Positions 37,429-47,244 of a DNA stretch of 64,000 nucleotides are shown one piece after another. How positions within the stretch are numbered: the stretch's first letter is position 1; every line of letters begins with the position of its first letter. The notes under the pieces are model-generated. The model saw nothing but the letters and a program-made list of their open reading frames with translations. It was not told where the DNA came from and did not search any database. Location: the NCBI GenBank assembly GCA_027315365.1, contig DAHUYF010000061.1, positions 1 to 64,000 on the forward strand, in the 5' to 3' direction. The translations under genes and the position numbers were made by a program. This DNA is from Rhodospirillales bacterium. GTDB lineage: Bacteria > Pseudomonadota > Alphaproteobacteria > ATCC43930 > CGMCC-115725.

Positions 37429-37526
37429 GGGCAATAACCTCTCGCGCGACCTCGACGGCGCGGGGCCGCTCGCTTGATCGAGCCCCCGACTTCCTAGCCG
37501 AGTAGGCTCGGGCCGGCGGCCTGTCG

Positions 37527-38706
<1,180 letters not shown>

Positions 38707-38751
38707 CCGTACTGTTGAAGTGCCGCTCAGCGCATTGTTTATAAAATATTT

Positions 38752-39768
38752 CTAGATTGCGCTCAGAAACCGCGCGATACACAGGTCGTGCCAGGCGATG
38801 CGCCGGTCGCGGCCCTGGAACCCGACATGGCCGCCGCGTTCGGTCACCAGCGGCACCAGGCTCGAATTGCGCCGCCACTCATAGGCGCGATACGAGGCGG
38901 GCGGGATCCAGGGATCGTCGAGGGCGTGGATCACCAGCGTCGGCACCGCGATGGCATCGAGAAAGCGCCCGGCGCCGTTCCGCCGGTAATAATCCTCGGC
39001 GCCGGCGAAGCCGTTGCGCGGCGCGCTGAAGCCGTGGTCGAAGCCCCAGATGCTGCGCGCGGCGGCGATGGCCGCGCGCTCGCCGGCGCTCAGCTCGGCC
39101 CCGGGCGCCGTCGCCTCGCGCTTCATCTGCCGCAGCAGATAGCTCTGATAAAGTGCATTGCGCCGGCGCATCAGGCGGCGCGAGGCTTCGGCAAGATCGA
39201 GCGGCGCCGAGATCGAGACCGCCGCCTTGACCGCCGCCCTGCCGCCATGCTCGCCGAGATATTTGAGCAGCATGTTGGCGCCGAGCGAATAGCCGATGGC
39301 GACGATGCCGGCCTCGCCGAGCGGCGACGGCAGCGCCGCCAGCGCCGCCGCCAGATCCTCGCTCCGCCCGGCATGGTACTGAAAGCGGCAATAGGGCCGC
39401 GACGGCCCGGCGCCGCGCAGGTTGAGCCGCAGCACCGCATAGCCCAGGGCCAGCAGATGCGCCGCCGTATTGCGGACATAGAAGCTTTCCTCGCAGCCGG
39501 TAAGCCCGTGCAGCAGCAGCACCAGCGGGCGCGGCGCCGCCGCCGCGAGCGGCCGGTTGAGCACCGCCAACAGCACGTCGCCGCTGCCGTCGCCCGGCGG
39601 CAGCCGCAGCCGCTCGGCCGGGTAGCGCTCGAGGCTGCCGCCGCGGCGAATGAGGAAATTGCGCAGCGTCTGCAGGTCGCCGCCCCACCACGGCGCCCGC
39701 GCCGCGAAGGGCGGAAAGACCGGGGCCGGCGGCGCCGCGACGGCGCGGCTCAGCTCGATCGTATCCAT
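38752..39768 (-). CDS. YheT-family alpha/beta hydrolase
   Basis: This 338-residue hydrolase has the COG0429/YheT pattern: PLVLLLHGLTGCEESFYVRN, AVLRLNLRGAGPSRPYCRFQ, IVAIGYSLGANMLLKYLGEH (nucleophile GYSLG), ALDDPWIPPASYRAYEWRRN (acid) and TERGGHVGFQGRD (His). It is cytoplasmic; the substrate is unknown though relatives are carboxylesterases. Its start lies inside the last 19 bases of the RlmM-like gene. It is convergent with hemB 45 bases away, in a short AT-rich gap. Confidence 0.9.
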   Translation of the reverse strand: MDTIELSRAVAAPPAPVFPPFAARAPWWGGDLQTLRNFLIRRGGSLERYPAERLRLPPGDGSGDVLLAVLNRPLAAAAPRPLVLLLHGLTGCEESFYVRNTAAHLLALGYAVLRLNLRGAGPSRPYCRFQYHAGRSEDLAAALAALPSPLGEAGIVAIGYSLGANMLLKYLGEHGGRAAVKAAVSISAPLDLAEASRRLMRRRNALYQSYLLRQMKREATAPGAELSAGERAAIAAARSIWGFDHGFSAPRNGFAGAEDYYRRNGAGRFLDAIAVPTLVIHALDDPWIPPASYRAYEWRRNSSLVPLVTERGGHVGFQGRDRRIAWHDLCIARFLSAI

Positions 39769-40658
39769 GTCAGTTCGTGCTTGTTGTGGTGGAGGTGAAG
39801 CAGGCGCGAACCGGGAATGGCGGCAAAGCGGCGGGCGGTCTCATGGTCGGTCGGCCCCTGGAACTTGAGCGTGCAGACGAAGCGGCGGCACGTCCCCGCC
39901 GCCAGCCAGCGCTCCACCAGCGCGAGAAGCCGGCGGGGATAACAGACAACGTCCGAGAACAGCCAATTTATCCCGCCGACCGAATTTGGCTCCAGGGCGA
40001 AGGCGCTTTCCCGCCGGAACTCGATGCCCGGCAGCGCGGCGATGCGTGGATCGAGCGGCGCCTTGTCGACGCTGATCACCCGCGCGCCCAATTGCTGCAG
40101 CACCCAGCTCCAGCCGCCGGGGCTGCTGCCGAGATCGAGGCATAGATCGCCCGGGCCGGGCCGCTCGCCGAGCAGCGTGAACACCTCCCAGAGCTTCAGA
40201 TAGGCGCGGCTCGGCGGCGCTGCGCGATCCTCGATGAAGCGCACCTCGCCATGGGGAAAGGGGCTGGAGCAGCGCGGCGCGGCGAGCACCGTGCCGGCAT
40301 CGAGCAGCGTCCAGGATCCCAGCGGCGCGGTCGGCGCCGGGGCGCCGAAGGCCAGCGGCTTGGCCGAGACCTTGGGCAGGCGCTCCTCGATCAGCGCGGC
40401 GCGGCGGTGATGCCCATGGGCGTAGAGCGCCCAGTTGCGCTGGATCGCCCGCAGCTGCCGCGCCGCGTCGGCGATCGAGGCGATGGCAAGGCGCTGCGGC
40501 TCGTGCCAGAGATTGGCCACCCAGGCCGCCGGGCGCGGCGGCCCCGGCGCCAGCACCAGCCGCCCATGGACGGCGCTCACCGCCGCGCCCAGCTCGGCGA
40601 GAAGGTCCTCGACGAAGCCTTCGGGCGCGAGGTAGCCGGTGATCTCCGGCTCAGCCAA
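39750..40658 (-). CDS. RlmM-like SAM-dependent methyltransferase (FtsJ fold)
   Basis: This 302-residue protein has a THUMP-like N-terminal part (GYLAPEGFVEDLLAELGAAV, LPKVSAKPLAFGAPAP) and a C-terminal FtsJ-type fold: LCLDLGSSPGGWSWVLQQLG is the SAM site, ISVDKAPLDPRI the second strand, and WLFSDVVCYPRRLLALVERW with CTLKFQGPTDHETARR giving the K-D-K-type residues. RlmM 2'-O-methylates C2498 of 23S rRNA. The protein is shorter than E. coli RlmM (366 residues), so a different RNA target is possible. It overlaps the upstream hydrolase by 8 bases and the downstream YheT gene by 19. Confidence 0.85.
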   Translation of the reverse strand: MAEPEITGYLAPEGFVEDLLAELGAAVSAVHGRLVLAPGPPRPAAWVANLWHEPQRLAIASIADAARQLRAIQRNWALYAHGHHRRAALIEERLPKVSAKPLAFGAPAPTAPLGSWTLLDAGTVLAAPRCSSPFPHGEVRFIEDRAAPPSRAYLKLWEVFTLLGERPGPGDLCLDLGSSPGGWSWVLQQLGARVISVDKAPLDPRIAALPGIEFRRESAFALEPNSVGGINWLFSDVVCYPRRLLALVERWLAAGTCRRFVCTLKFQGPTDHETARRFAAIPGSRLLHLHHNKHELTWIRSS

Positions 40659-41499
40659 GCAGGAAATCGCGGATCACGGCGATCTGGCCGGCATCCATCA
40701 GCGCCGGCGCATGGCCGATGCCGGGAAATTCGACCAGCCGCGCGCGCGGACCGCGCTCGGTCATCGCCCGAGCGTCGGCGGCGCGCAGCAGGTCGGACTC
40801 GCCGCCGCGCAGCACCAGCGTCGGGCAGGAGATCGCCTCCCATGAGGCCCAGAGATCGATGTCCTCGGCGGGCGCCTCGCGGAAGGCGTCGCCGATCCGC
40901 GGGTCATAGGCGAAGCCCAGGCTGCCGTCGGGCTTGCGGCGCGTGCTGATGGCGGCAAGGTGGCGCCATTGCGCGTCGCTGAGCGGGCCGAAGCCGGCGG
41001 CGATCTGGCGCAGCGTCGCTTCGAGTGCCGCGGCGTCGGTGAAGCTCGGATCGCGCCCGACATAGCCGCCGATGCGCGTCAGCCCCTCCCTGGCGATCAG
41101 CGGGCCGATGTCGTTCACCACCAGGCGCCGGATCGGCGCCGCCGGCTGCGCCGCCAGCAGCATGCCGGTGAGCCCGCCCATCGAGGTGCCGACCCAGTCG
41201 AGCGTCTCGACATCGAGCCGGGCAATCAGCGCCGCCATGTCGGCGAGATAGAGCGGATAGCCGTAATCGCCGGGATGGCTCAGCCAGTCGCTCGCGCCGC
41301 GGCCGGGGAAATCGGGACAGATGACGCGGTGCTCGGCCGAGAGCGCCGTCGCCAGCGCGTCGAAATCGCGGCCGTTGCGGGTGAGCCCATGCACGCACAG
41401 CACGGTCCGCGCGCCAGGCGGCCCCGGCCATTCCCAATAGGCCAGCTGGTGGAAGCCGTGCGGCCCGAGGCAGGCGAGGCTGCGGGGGATCATGGACAT
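40651..41499 (-). CDS. Alpha/beta fold hydrolase
   Basis: This 282-residue protein has TVLCVHGLTRNGRDFDALAT (oxyanion HG), VICPDFPGRGASDWL, LDWVGTSMGGLTGMLLAAQP (nucleophile GTSMG), LVLRGGESDLLRAADAR (acid) and VEFPGIGHAPALMDAGQI (His), the complete triad of small esterases and lactonases. Substrate unknown. It is the first of three overlapping minus-strand genes; its stop overlaps the RlmM-like start. Confidence 0.9.
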   Translation of the reverse strand: MSMIPRSLACLGPHGFHQLAYWEWPGPPGARTVLCVHGLTRNGRDFDALATALSAEHRVICPDFPGRGASDWLSHPGDYGYPLYLADMAALIARLDVETLDWVGTSMGGLTGMLLAAQPAAPIRRLVVNDIGPLIAREGLTRIGGYVGRDPSFTDAAALEATLRQIAAGFGPLSDAQWRHLAAISTRRKPDGSLGFAYDPRIGDAFREAPAEDIDLWASWEAISCPTLVLRGGESDLLRAADARAMTERGPRARLVEFPGIGHAPALMDAGQIAVIRDFLLG

Positions 41500-41561
41500 G
41501 GCGCGGCCTCCCGTGTTAGGTCGCGACCATCGCCCAGCCGGCCGAAGGGATCAAGCCCGCG

Positions 41562-42023
41562 ATGGAAGACATCAGCATCGGACCGCCGCTGCCGGCGGAT
41601 TACCCTGCCTGGCGCCGGCTCTACCAGGGCTATGCGACCTTCTACAAGATGCCGATGGACGACGCGATCGCCGGCCGGGTGTGGGGCTGGCTGCTCGATC
41701 CCGCCCATCCGCTCGAGGCGCTGCTCGCCCGCACCGGCACCGACGGCATCATCGGGCTCGCGCATTTCCGCCCGATGCCGCGGCCGCTGACCGGCACGAC
41801 CGCAGGATTCCTCGACGACCTCTTCGTCGACCCCGGGGTGCGCGGGCGGCGCGTCGCCGACCGTCTGCTTGAGGCGATGGCGGAGATCGGCCGCGCCCGG
41901 GGCTGGACGCTGATCCGCTGGCTCACCGGCGACAACAACTACCGCGCGCGCGGGGTCTATGACCGGCTCGCCACCCGGACGATGTGGATCACGTACCAGA
42001 TGGATCTTTCGCCGCGCATTTGA
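41562..42023 (+). CDS. GNAT family N-acetyltransferase
   Basis: This 153-residue single GNAT domain has WRRLYQGYATFYKMPMDD, GIIGLAHFRPMPRPL, FLDDLFVDPGVRGRRVADRL (acetyl-CoA loop region) and WLTGDNNYRARGVYDRLATR. It is close to the YncA/phosphinothricin-type acetyltransferases of small substrates, but a substrate cannot be assigned. It is divergent from the hydrolase operon. Confidence 0.88.
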   Translation: MEDISIGPPLPADYPAWRRLYQGYATFYKMPMDDAIAGRVWGWLLDPAHPLEALLARTGTDGIIGLAHFRPMPRPLTGTTAGFLDDLFVDPGVRGRRVADRLLEAMAEIGRARGWTLIRWLTGDNNYRARGVYDRLATRTMWITYQMDLSPRI

Positions 42024-42099
42024 ACCTTTGATGCGCAGCGCTGTTCGTCGCGATCGGAGCATCTCGCGCGCTCCATGAATTTGGCGGGGCCATCAGCCA

Positions 42100-42276
42100 A
42101 TGATCACCGATGTGCCGCTCGTCTGTCCGCAGTGCCGGCAGACGACGGTGAAGCCGATAGCCTGGGTGCAGCAGAACACGTTCTACAGCTGCCAGTCCTG
42201 CGGCGCGGCGGTGATGATCGACAAGGACCGCTGCGCCGAGCTGGTGGCGCGGATGGAGATGCAGCAGCGCGGCTGA
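42100..42276 (+). CDS. 58-residue zinc-ribbon protein
   Basis: The frame encodes MITDVPLVCPQCRQTTVKP followed by FYSCQSCGAAVMIDKDRC. Two CxxC knuckles (CPQC and CQSC) about 20 residues apart form a small zinc ribbon, with a predicted amphipathic helix afterwards (CAELVARMEMQQRG). Such short ribbons often act as nucleic-acid or protein adaptors; I do not recognise a named family. It lies between the GNAT and CoA-transferase genes, 77 bases after one and 71 before the other. Confidence 0.65.
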   Translation: MITDVPLVCPQCRQTTVKPIAWVQQNTFYSCQSCGAAVMIDKDRCAELVARMEMQQRG

Positions 42277-42347
42277 CCCCGATTGCCGCGCCGGGCGGAC
42301 TGCGCTAAGACGCGGCCCCGCGACCCGTGACCAGAGTTGATCAAGCC

Positions 42348-43505
42348 ATGACCGCATCGGGGCCGCTCGCCGGCATCACCGTCATCGATCTCTCGCGCAT
42401 TCTCGCGGGACCGTATTGCACCTTTCTCATGGCCGAGCTCGGCGCCCGGGTGATCAAGGTCGAGCCGCCCGGCAAGGGCGACGACGCCCGCGAATACGGT
42501 CCCTTCGTCAACGGCCGGTCGACCTATTTCGCCTCGGTCAACCGCGGCAAGGAATCGATCGCCCTCGACCTCAAATCCGCCGGCGATCAGTGCATTTTCG
42601 AGGCGCTGCTGGCGCGCGCCGACGTCATCGTCGAGAATTTCCGCCCGGGGACGATGGAGAAGCTCGGCTACGGGTGGGAGAGGCTGCACCCGCGCTATCC
42701 GCGACTGATCTACGCTGCAACCTCCGGCTTCGGCCATACCGGGCCGTTCTCGCATTATCCCGCCTACGACATGGTGGTGCAGGGCCTCGGCGGCATCATG
42801 AGCATCACCGGTCATCCCGGTCAGCCGCCGGTGCGCATCGGCATGTCGATCGGCGATATCGGCGCCGGGCTCTATACCACGGTCGCGGTCAACGCCGCGC
42901 TCGTCCATCGCGAGAAGACCGGCGAGGCGACCAAGGTCGATGTCGCCATGTTCGACTGCCAGCTGGCGCTGCTCGAGAACGCGATCATGCGCTACACCGT
43001 CACCGGCACCGTACCCGGCCCGCTCGGTGCGCGCCACCCCTCGATCACTCCCTTCGAGGCGTTCGCCACCGCCGATGGGGCGATGATCATCGCCGCCGGC
43101 AACGATGCGCTGTACCTCAAGCTGTGCGATGCGCTGGGCCGTCCCGACCTGGCGGCAGCGCCGGGCTACAAAACCAACGATCTGCGCAGCCGCAACCAGG
43201 CGACGCTCAAGGCCGAGATCGAATCCGAGCTGAAGAAGCAGCCCACCTCCGCCTGGATCCCGCTGATCGAGCGCGCCGGCATCCCCTGCGGCCCGATCAA
43301 CACCGTGGCCCAGGCGCTCGCCCATCCCCAGGTCGAGGCGCGCAACATGCTGGTGACCACCGAGGACCCGGTCGCCGGCACGCTGCGTCTGGCCGGCAAT
43401 CCGCTGAAGCTTTCCGCCTTCCCCGATCCGCCCACCCGTCCCCCCGCCCCCGCCCTCGACGCCGACCGCGCCAGGCTGCTCAAGGAGCTCGGGATCGAGG
43501 AGTGA
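42348..43505 (+). CDS. CaiB/BaiF family (class III) CoA transferase
   Basis: This 385-residue protein has the family start GITVIDLSRILAGPYCTFLM, AELGARVIKVEPPGKGDDAR, the catalytic Asp in HYPAYDMVVQGLGGIMSITG, and the C-terminal IPCGPINTVAQALAHPQVEA. Class III transferases move CoA between acids such as formyl-, succinyl-, carnitine- or aromatic-CoA; specificity is not readable. The ATG at 42348 gives the usual N-terminus; a GTG 21 bases upstream in frame is possible. Confidence 0.92.
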   Translation: MTASGPLAGITVIDLSRILAGPYCTFLMAELGARVIKVEPPGKGDDAREYGPFVNGRSTYFASVNRGKESIALDLKSAGDQCIFEALLARADVIVENFRPGTMEKLGYGWERLHPRYPRLIYAATSGFGHTGPFSHYPAYDMVVQGLGGIMSITGHPGQPPVRIGMSIGDIGAGLYTTVAVNAALVHREKTGEATKVDVAMFDCQLALLENAIMRYTVTGTVPGPLGARHPSITPFEAFATADGAMIIAAGNDALYLKLCDALGRPDLAAAPGYKTNDLRSRNQATLKAEIESELKKQPTSAWIPLIERAGIPCGPINTVAQALAHPQVEARNMLVTTEDPVAGTLRLAGNPLKLSAFPDPPTRPPAPALDADRARLLKELGIEE

Positions 43506-43540
43506 GGGCCGGCCCGGCCACGAGGCGGCGCGGCCCTGGC

Positions 43541-44863
43541 TCAGCCGGCGAGGCCGAGCTTTGCGAGGAAGGTGTCGATCTCGCCATTTAGCCGGGTGGC
43601 CTGCTGCGCAAGTTCGCCCGAGGCCGCCAGCACCTCCTCGGCAGTGGCGCCGCTCTCGCGCGAAGCGGTAGCGACGGCGTTGACGCTGACGCTGATCTCG
43701 CGATTGCCGGCGGCGGCCTGCTGGATGTTGCGGGAGATCTCCTGCGTCGCCGCACCCTGCTCCTCCACCGCGGCGGCGATCGAGCCGGCGATTTCGCTCA
43801 TCTGCCGCACTGTGCCCGCAATGCCGCTGATCGCCTCGACCGCGCCGCCGGTCGAGCCCTGGATCGCCTCGACCTGACTGCGTATCTCATCGGTCGCCTT
43901 GGCGGTCTGGCTGGCGAGTTGCTTCACCTCGCCGGCAACGACGGCGAAGCCCTTACCCGCCTCGCCGGCACGCGCCGCCTCGATGGTGGCGTTCAGCGCC
44001 AGCAGGTTGGTCTGCGAGGCGATCGCCTGGATGAGCTTCAGCACTTCCCCTATCTCGGCGGCGGCGCCGGCAAGGCCGCGGACGATGCCGTCGGTGCGTG
44101 CCGCCTCCTCGACCGCCTTCTGGGCGATGTCGGTGGACTGCGCCACCTGGCGGCCGATCTCGCCAACCGAGCTCGACAGCTCCTCGACCGCGGTCGCCAC
44201 GGTGGCGACGTTGGCGGTAGTCTGCTCAGTCGCGGCGGCGACGCCGGTCGCCTGCTCGCCGAGGCCGGCGGCGGTCCGCGTCATTGCCGTCGCGCTCGCA
44301 TTCATCTCGGTGGCCGCGGCGGCAACGCCGCTCACCACCTCGCGCACATTGCTGCGGGCAAAGCGGGCGAAATCCTTGACCTTGGCTTCCATGGCCGCCG
44401 TAGTCGTGTTCATGGTCTCGGCGGCCATGCGGAAGCTGCCGGGCAGGCCGCGCGCCAGCACTTGGCGGTAGTAACGGCTTTCGCCCACCGCCTGCATCGA
44501 GCCGCGGGCCTCGCGCACGAAGGCATCGGTGATGTCGAGCAGGTGATTGATCGAGTGCTGGATGGCACCGACCGCACCGCCCTCAGGCACCTCGAGGATG
44601 CGTGTTTCGAGATCGCCCTTGGCTGCGGCATCGCAGACCGCGGCGGCGCGGGCGAGCACGGTCTCGAGCCGTAGGAGGCTCAGCGCTGCGCCGGCCGCGA
44701 GGCCGAGCGCCACGAGGTGGCCCAGCAGCAACGCCGGGACGCCCGCGCGCGGCAGAATCAGCAGTACCGCGGCCTCGATGAGGAGGGCGGCCGCCGCGGC
44801 AGCGCCCAGGCGCTTGACCCGGCCGAGGGAGGAACGCTCAGAGCGAGAAGGCGAACTGGTCAT
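43541..44863 (-). CDS. Methyl-accepting chemotaxis-type signalling protein
   Basis: This 440-residue protein has two hydrophobic segments near the N-terminus ([40 protein letters not shown]) with almost no periplasmic loop, then a HAMP-like and cytoplasmic signalling domain. The hairpin tip [27 protein letters not shown] is given here in parts: [20 protein letters not shown] and [20 protein letters not shown]. It would signal to CheA/CheW. With no ligand domain of its own and a PAS-protein gene overlapping its start by 26 bases, the pair looks like a split Aer-type receptor. No CheW-binding pentapeptide for CheR is visible at the C-terminus. Confidence 0.9.
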   Translation of the reverse strand: MTSSPSRSERSSLGRVKRLGAAAAAALLIEAAVLLILPRAGVPALLLGHLVALGLAAGAALSLLRLETVLARAAAVCDAAAKGDLETRILEVPEGGAVGAIQHSINHLLDITDAFVREARGSMQAVGESRYYRQVLARGLPGSFRMAAETMNTTTAAMEAKVKDFARFARSNVREVVSGVAAAATEMNASATAMTRTAAGLGEQATGVAAATEQTTANVATVATAVEELSSSVGEIGRQVAQSTDIAQKAVEEAARTDGIVRGLAGAAAEIGEVLKLIQAIASQTNLLALNATIEAARAGEAGKGFAVVAGEVKQLASQTAKATDEIRSQVEAIQGSTGGAVEAISGIAGTVRQMSEIAGSIAAAVEEQGAATQEISRNIQQAAAGNREISVSVNAVATASRESGATAEEVLAASGELAQQATRLNGEIDTFLAKLGLAG

Positions 44864-45362
44864 AGCTCACTCCTTTGGACGTGAGGTCGGCGAGCAGCCG
44901 GTCGCGGGCCTGATTCATGCCGATTTTGCGGTCGGACGCGGCGCGTTCGATCTCGAGAAGAGTGCGGTAGATCGGCACGATCTTCGCCACCTGCGCCGGA
45001 TCCGGCTTGCGCCGGTTGGAGTGGTAGCCGGTGATCTTTCCGGCGGCATCGAAGCTCGGCGTCACATGGGCGAAGACCCAGTAGTGGTCGCCGTTCGCGG
45101 CCATGTTGAGCACGTAGGCGAAGATCTCGCTGCCGGCCTCGATGGTCTCCCACAGCAGCTTAAAGACCGCGCGCGGCATGTCCGGGTGGCGGATGATGCT
45201 GTGCGGCTGGCCGAGGATGTCCGCGGCGCGGTACCGCGCGACGCGCAGGAAGACATCGTTGGCGTAGGTGATACGGCCTTTGAGATCGGTCTTCGAGACG
45301 ATGATCTCCTCGATGCCGAAAGGACTCTCGCGGCCGGTAGGCTGGATCTGTCGAGCCGACAT
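44838..45362 (-). CDS. Aer-type PAS sensor protein
   Basis: This 174-residue soluble protein is a single PAS domain of the aerotaxis-receptor type: [80 protein letters not shown]. These match the FAD-binding PAS of Aer. The C-terminal 40 residues form a helix. In Aer this domain is fused to a membrane anchor and signalling tail; here these are encoded by the overlapping next gene. AAGGAGG lies 7 bases before the ATG. It would sense redox or oxygen. Confidence 0.88.
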   Translation of the reverse strand: MSARQIQPTGRESPFGIEEIIVSKTDLKGRITYANDVFLRVARYRAADILGQPHSIIRHPDMPRAVFKLLWETIEAGSEIFAYVLNMAANGDHYWVFAHVTPSFDAAGKITGYHSNRRKPDPAQVAKIVPIYRTLLEIERAASDRKIGMNQARDRLLADLTSKGVSYDQFAFSL

Positions 45363-45744
45363 GGACGAGCCTCCTTGGGTTATTGTTACGTTGTTGATAA
45401 TTGCTTCTCCTTAAGAAAAAACGATAATTTTGCGACATTCGTAAATTATATTTGAGATTGATTTGCATTGTGTTGTTGATCACGTGATTACTTGGTCCTT
45501 TGCGGGCGAGCCGCCCCCGAGATACCTTTCACGCCGCATGCCAAGTGGAAAAGGCGGAATCCCGATCCTCGTCTTCTCGCCGCTTCGCAGCACGCCCGGG
45601 CAGATTGCATCGGCAGGCAAAATGCCGGGGGCGCCCGCCGGGGGGTAGCAGGCGCCGCCCGGTCGTGTATAACGTGGCCCAGACCTGCGCGCGCCCCGCC
45701 GAGGCGGCGGCGCGCCTGCCCGGACCGAAGAATGGGAGGAGTTG
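45363..45744. promoter_or_regulatory. AT-rich divergent intergenic region
   Basis: The 380 bases between the PAS gene and the aldehyde dehydrogenase gene hold no gene. Bases 45375-45495 are strikingly AT-rich in a GC-rich genome and include a palindrome ATCACGTGAT (45479-45488). This is probably the promoter region of the receptor pair. A GGGAGGA site at 45734-45740 serves the aldehyde dehydrogenase. Confidence 0.5.
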
Positions 45745-47244
45745 ATGCTGCAGAACCGGCTTGAGCCCGTGCTCGACCCGCGCGCGCTGGCGCGCGAGCT
45801 GTCCAACAAGCTGCTGATCGACGGCGCGCTGGTGCCGGCGGTGACCGGCCGCAGCTTCCCGGTGGTCAACCCCGCCACTCAGGAGCAGATCGCGGTCGCC
45901 GCCGAGGGTACCGCCCCGGACGTCGACGTCGCGGTCCAGGCGGCGCGCAAGGCGCAGAAGGCCTGGGCCAAGCTCGCCGGGCGCGAGCGCGGCCGGCTGG
46001 TGCAGGAATGCGGCCGGCTGCTCAACGAGCATGTCGAGGAGATCGCCCGGCTGATCACGCTGGAGACCGGCAAGGCGATCCGCACCGAGAGCCGGGTCGA
46101 GGCCGGCGTCTTCGCCGACGTGCTGGTGTTCTATGGCGGGCTCGGCTCGGAGCTGAAGGGCGAGAGCGTGCCGTTCAAGCCCGGCATGCTGACCATCACC
46201 CAGCGCGAGCCGATCGGCGTCGTCGGCGCCATCATCCCGTGGAACGTGCCGCTGCTGCTGATGGCGCTCAAGATCGCGCCGGCGCTGGTGGCGGGCAATG
46301 CGGTGGTGGTGAAATCCGCCGAGGAGGCGCCGCTTGCGGTGCTGCGCGCCTGCCAGATCATGAACCAGGTGCTGCCGCCCGGCATCCTCAACATCCTGTC
46401 GGGCGACGGCCCCGGCTGCGGCGCGCCGCTGGTCGCGCACAAGGGCGTTGGCAAGGTGACCTTCACCGGCTCGGTCGAGACCGGCAAGCTGGTCTACAAG
46501 ATGGCCGCCGACAAGCTCATCCCGGTGACGCTCGAACTGGGCGGCAAGAGCCCGATGATCGTCATGGGCGACGCCGATCTCGACAAGGCGGTGGAGGGCG
46601 CGGTGATCGGCATGCGCTTCACCCGCCAGGGCCAGAGCTGCACCGCGGCGAGCCGCATCTTCGTCCAGGACGGCATCCACGACGCCTTTGTCGCGAAGCT
46701 GAAGGCGAAAGTCGACGCGATGAAGATGGGCGATCCGCTGGACGAGGCGACCGATATCGGCACCATCATCTCCAAGCAGCAATTCGACAAGGTAAAGGGC
46801 TATATCAAGCTCGGCGAGGAGACGCCGGGCGCCACCGCGCTGCGCTGCTCGGCAATGCCGGCCGACGCCAAGCTCGGACGCGGCTATTTCGTGCAGCCGG
46901 TGATCTTCACCGGCGTCGCCAACGATAATCGCCTCTGCCGCGAGGAGATCTTCGGCCCGGTCACCTGCATCCTCAAATTCCGCGACTACGAGGACGCCAT
47001 CCGCCAGGCCAATGACAGCGAGTACGGCCTCGCCGCCACCATCTGGACGCGCGACCTCAAGACCGCGCTCGACGCCACCCAGCGGCTCGAGGCCGGCCTC
47101 GTCCAGGTCAACCAGAACCTGGTGGTGCAGGCCAACATGTCCTATGGCGGCGTCAAGAGTTCGGGCCTCGGCAAGGAGGCGTCGCTCGAATCCATGCTCG
47201 AGCATTTCACCCAGAAAAAGACCATCATCCTGAACCTGGCTTGA
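45745..47244 (+). CDS. NAD(P)-dependent aldehyde dehydrogenase
   Basis: This 499-residue enzyme has the ALDH landmarks PVVNPATQEQIAVAAEG, GVVGAIIPWNVPLLLMALKI (cofactor region), VTFTGSVETGKLVYKMAA, VTLELGGKSPMIVMGDADLD (catalytic Glu), TRQGQSCTAASRIFVQDGIH (nucleophile Cys) and EEIFGPVTCILKF. It oxidises an aldehyde of unknown identity. A GGGAGGA ribosome site lies 4 bases upstream. Its stop overlaps the start of the penicillin acylase-like gene (TTGA), so they are co-translated. Confidence 0.93.
   Translation: MLQNRLEPVLDPRALARELSNKLLIDGALVPAVTGRSFPVVNPATQEQIAVAAEGTAPDVDVAVQAARKAQKAWAKLAGRERGRLVQECGRLLNEHVEEIARLITLETGKAIRTESRVEAGVFADVLVFYGGLGSELKGESVPFKPGMLTITQREPIGVVGAIIPWNVPLLLMALKIAPALVAGNAVVVKSAEEAPLAVLRACQIMNQVLPPGILNILSGDGPGCGAPLVAHKGVGKVTFTGSVETGKLVYKMAADKLIPVTLELGGKSPMIVMGDADLDKAVEGAVIGMRFTRQGQSCTAASRIFVQDGIHDAFVAKLKAKVDAMKMGDPLDEATDIGTIISKQQFDKVKGYIKLGEETPGATALRCSAMPADAKLGRGYFVQPVIFTGVANDNRLCREEIFGPVTCILKFRDYEDAIRQANDSEYGLAATIWTRDLKTALDATQRLEAGLVQVNQNLVVQANMSYGGVKSSGLGKEASLESMLEHFTQKKTIILNLA

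Noticed and set aside
42334-42343. GTTGATCAAG before the CoA-transferase gene as an FNR-type site
   Set aside because: The two half sites abut without the 4-base spacer required for the FNR consensus.
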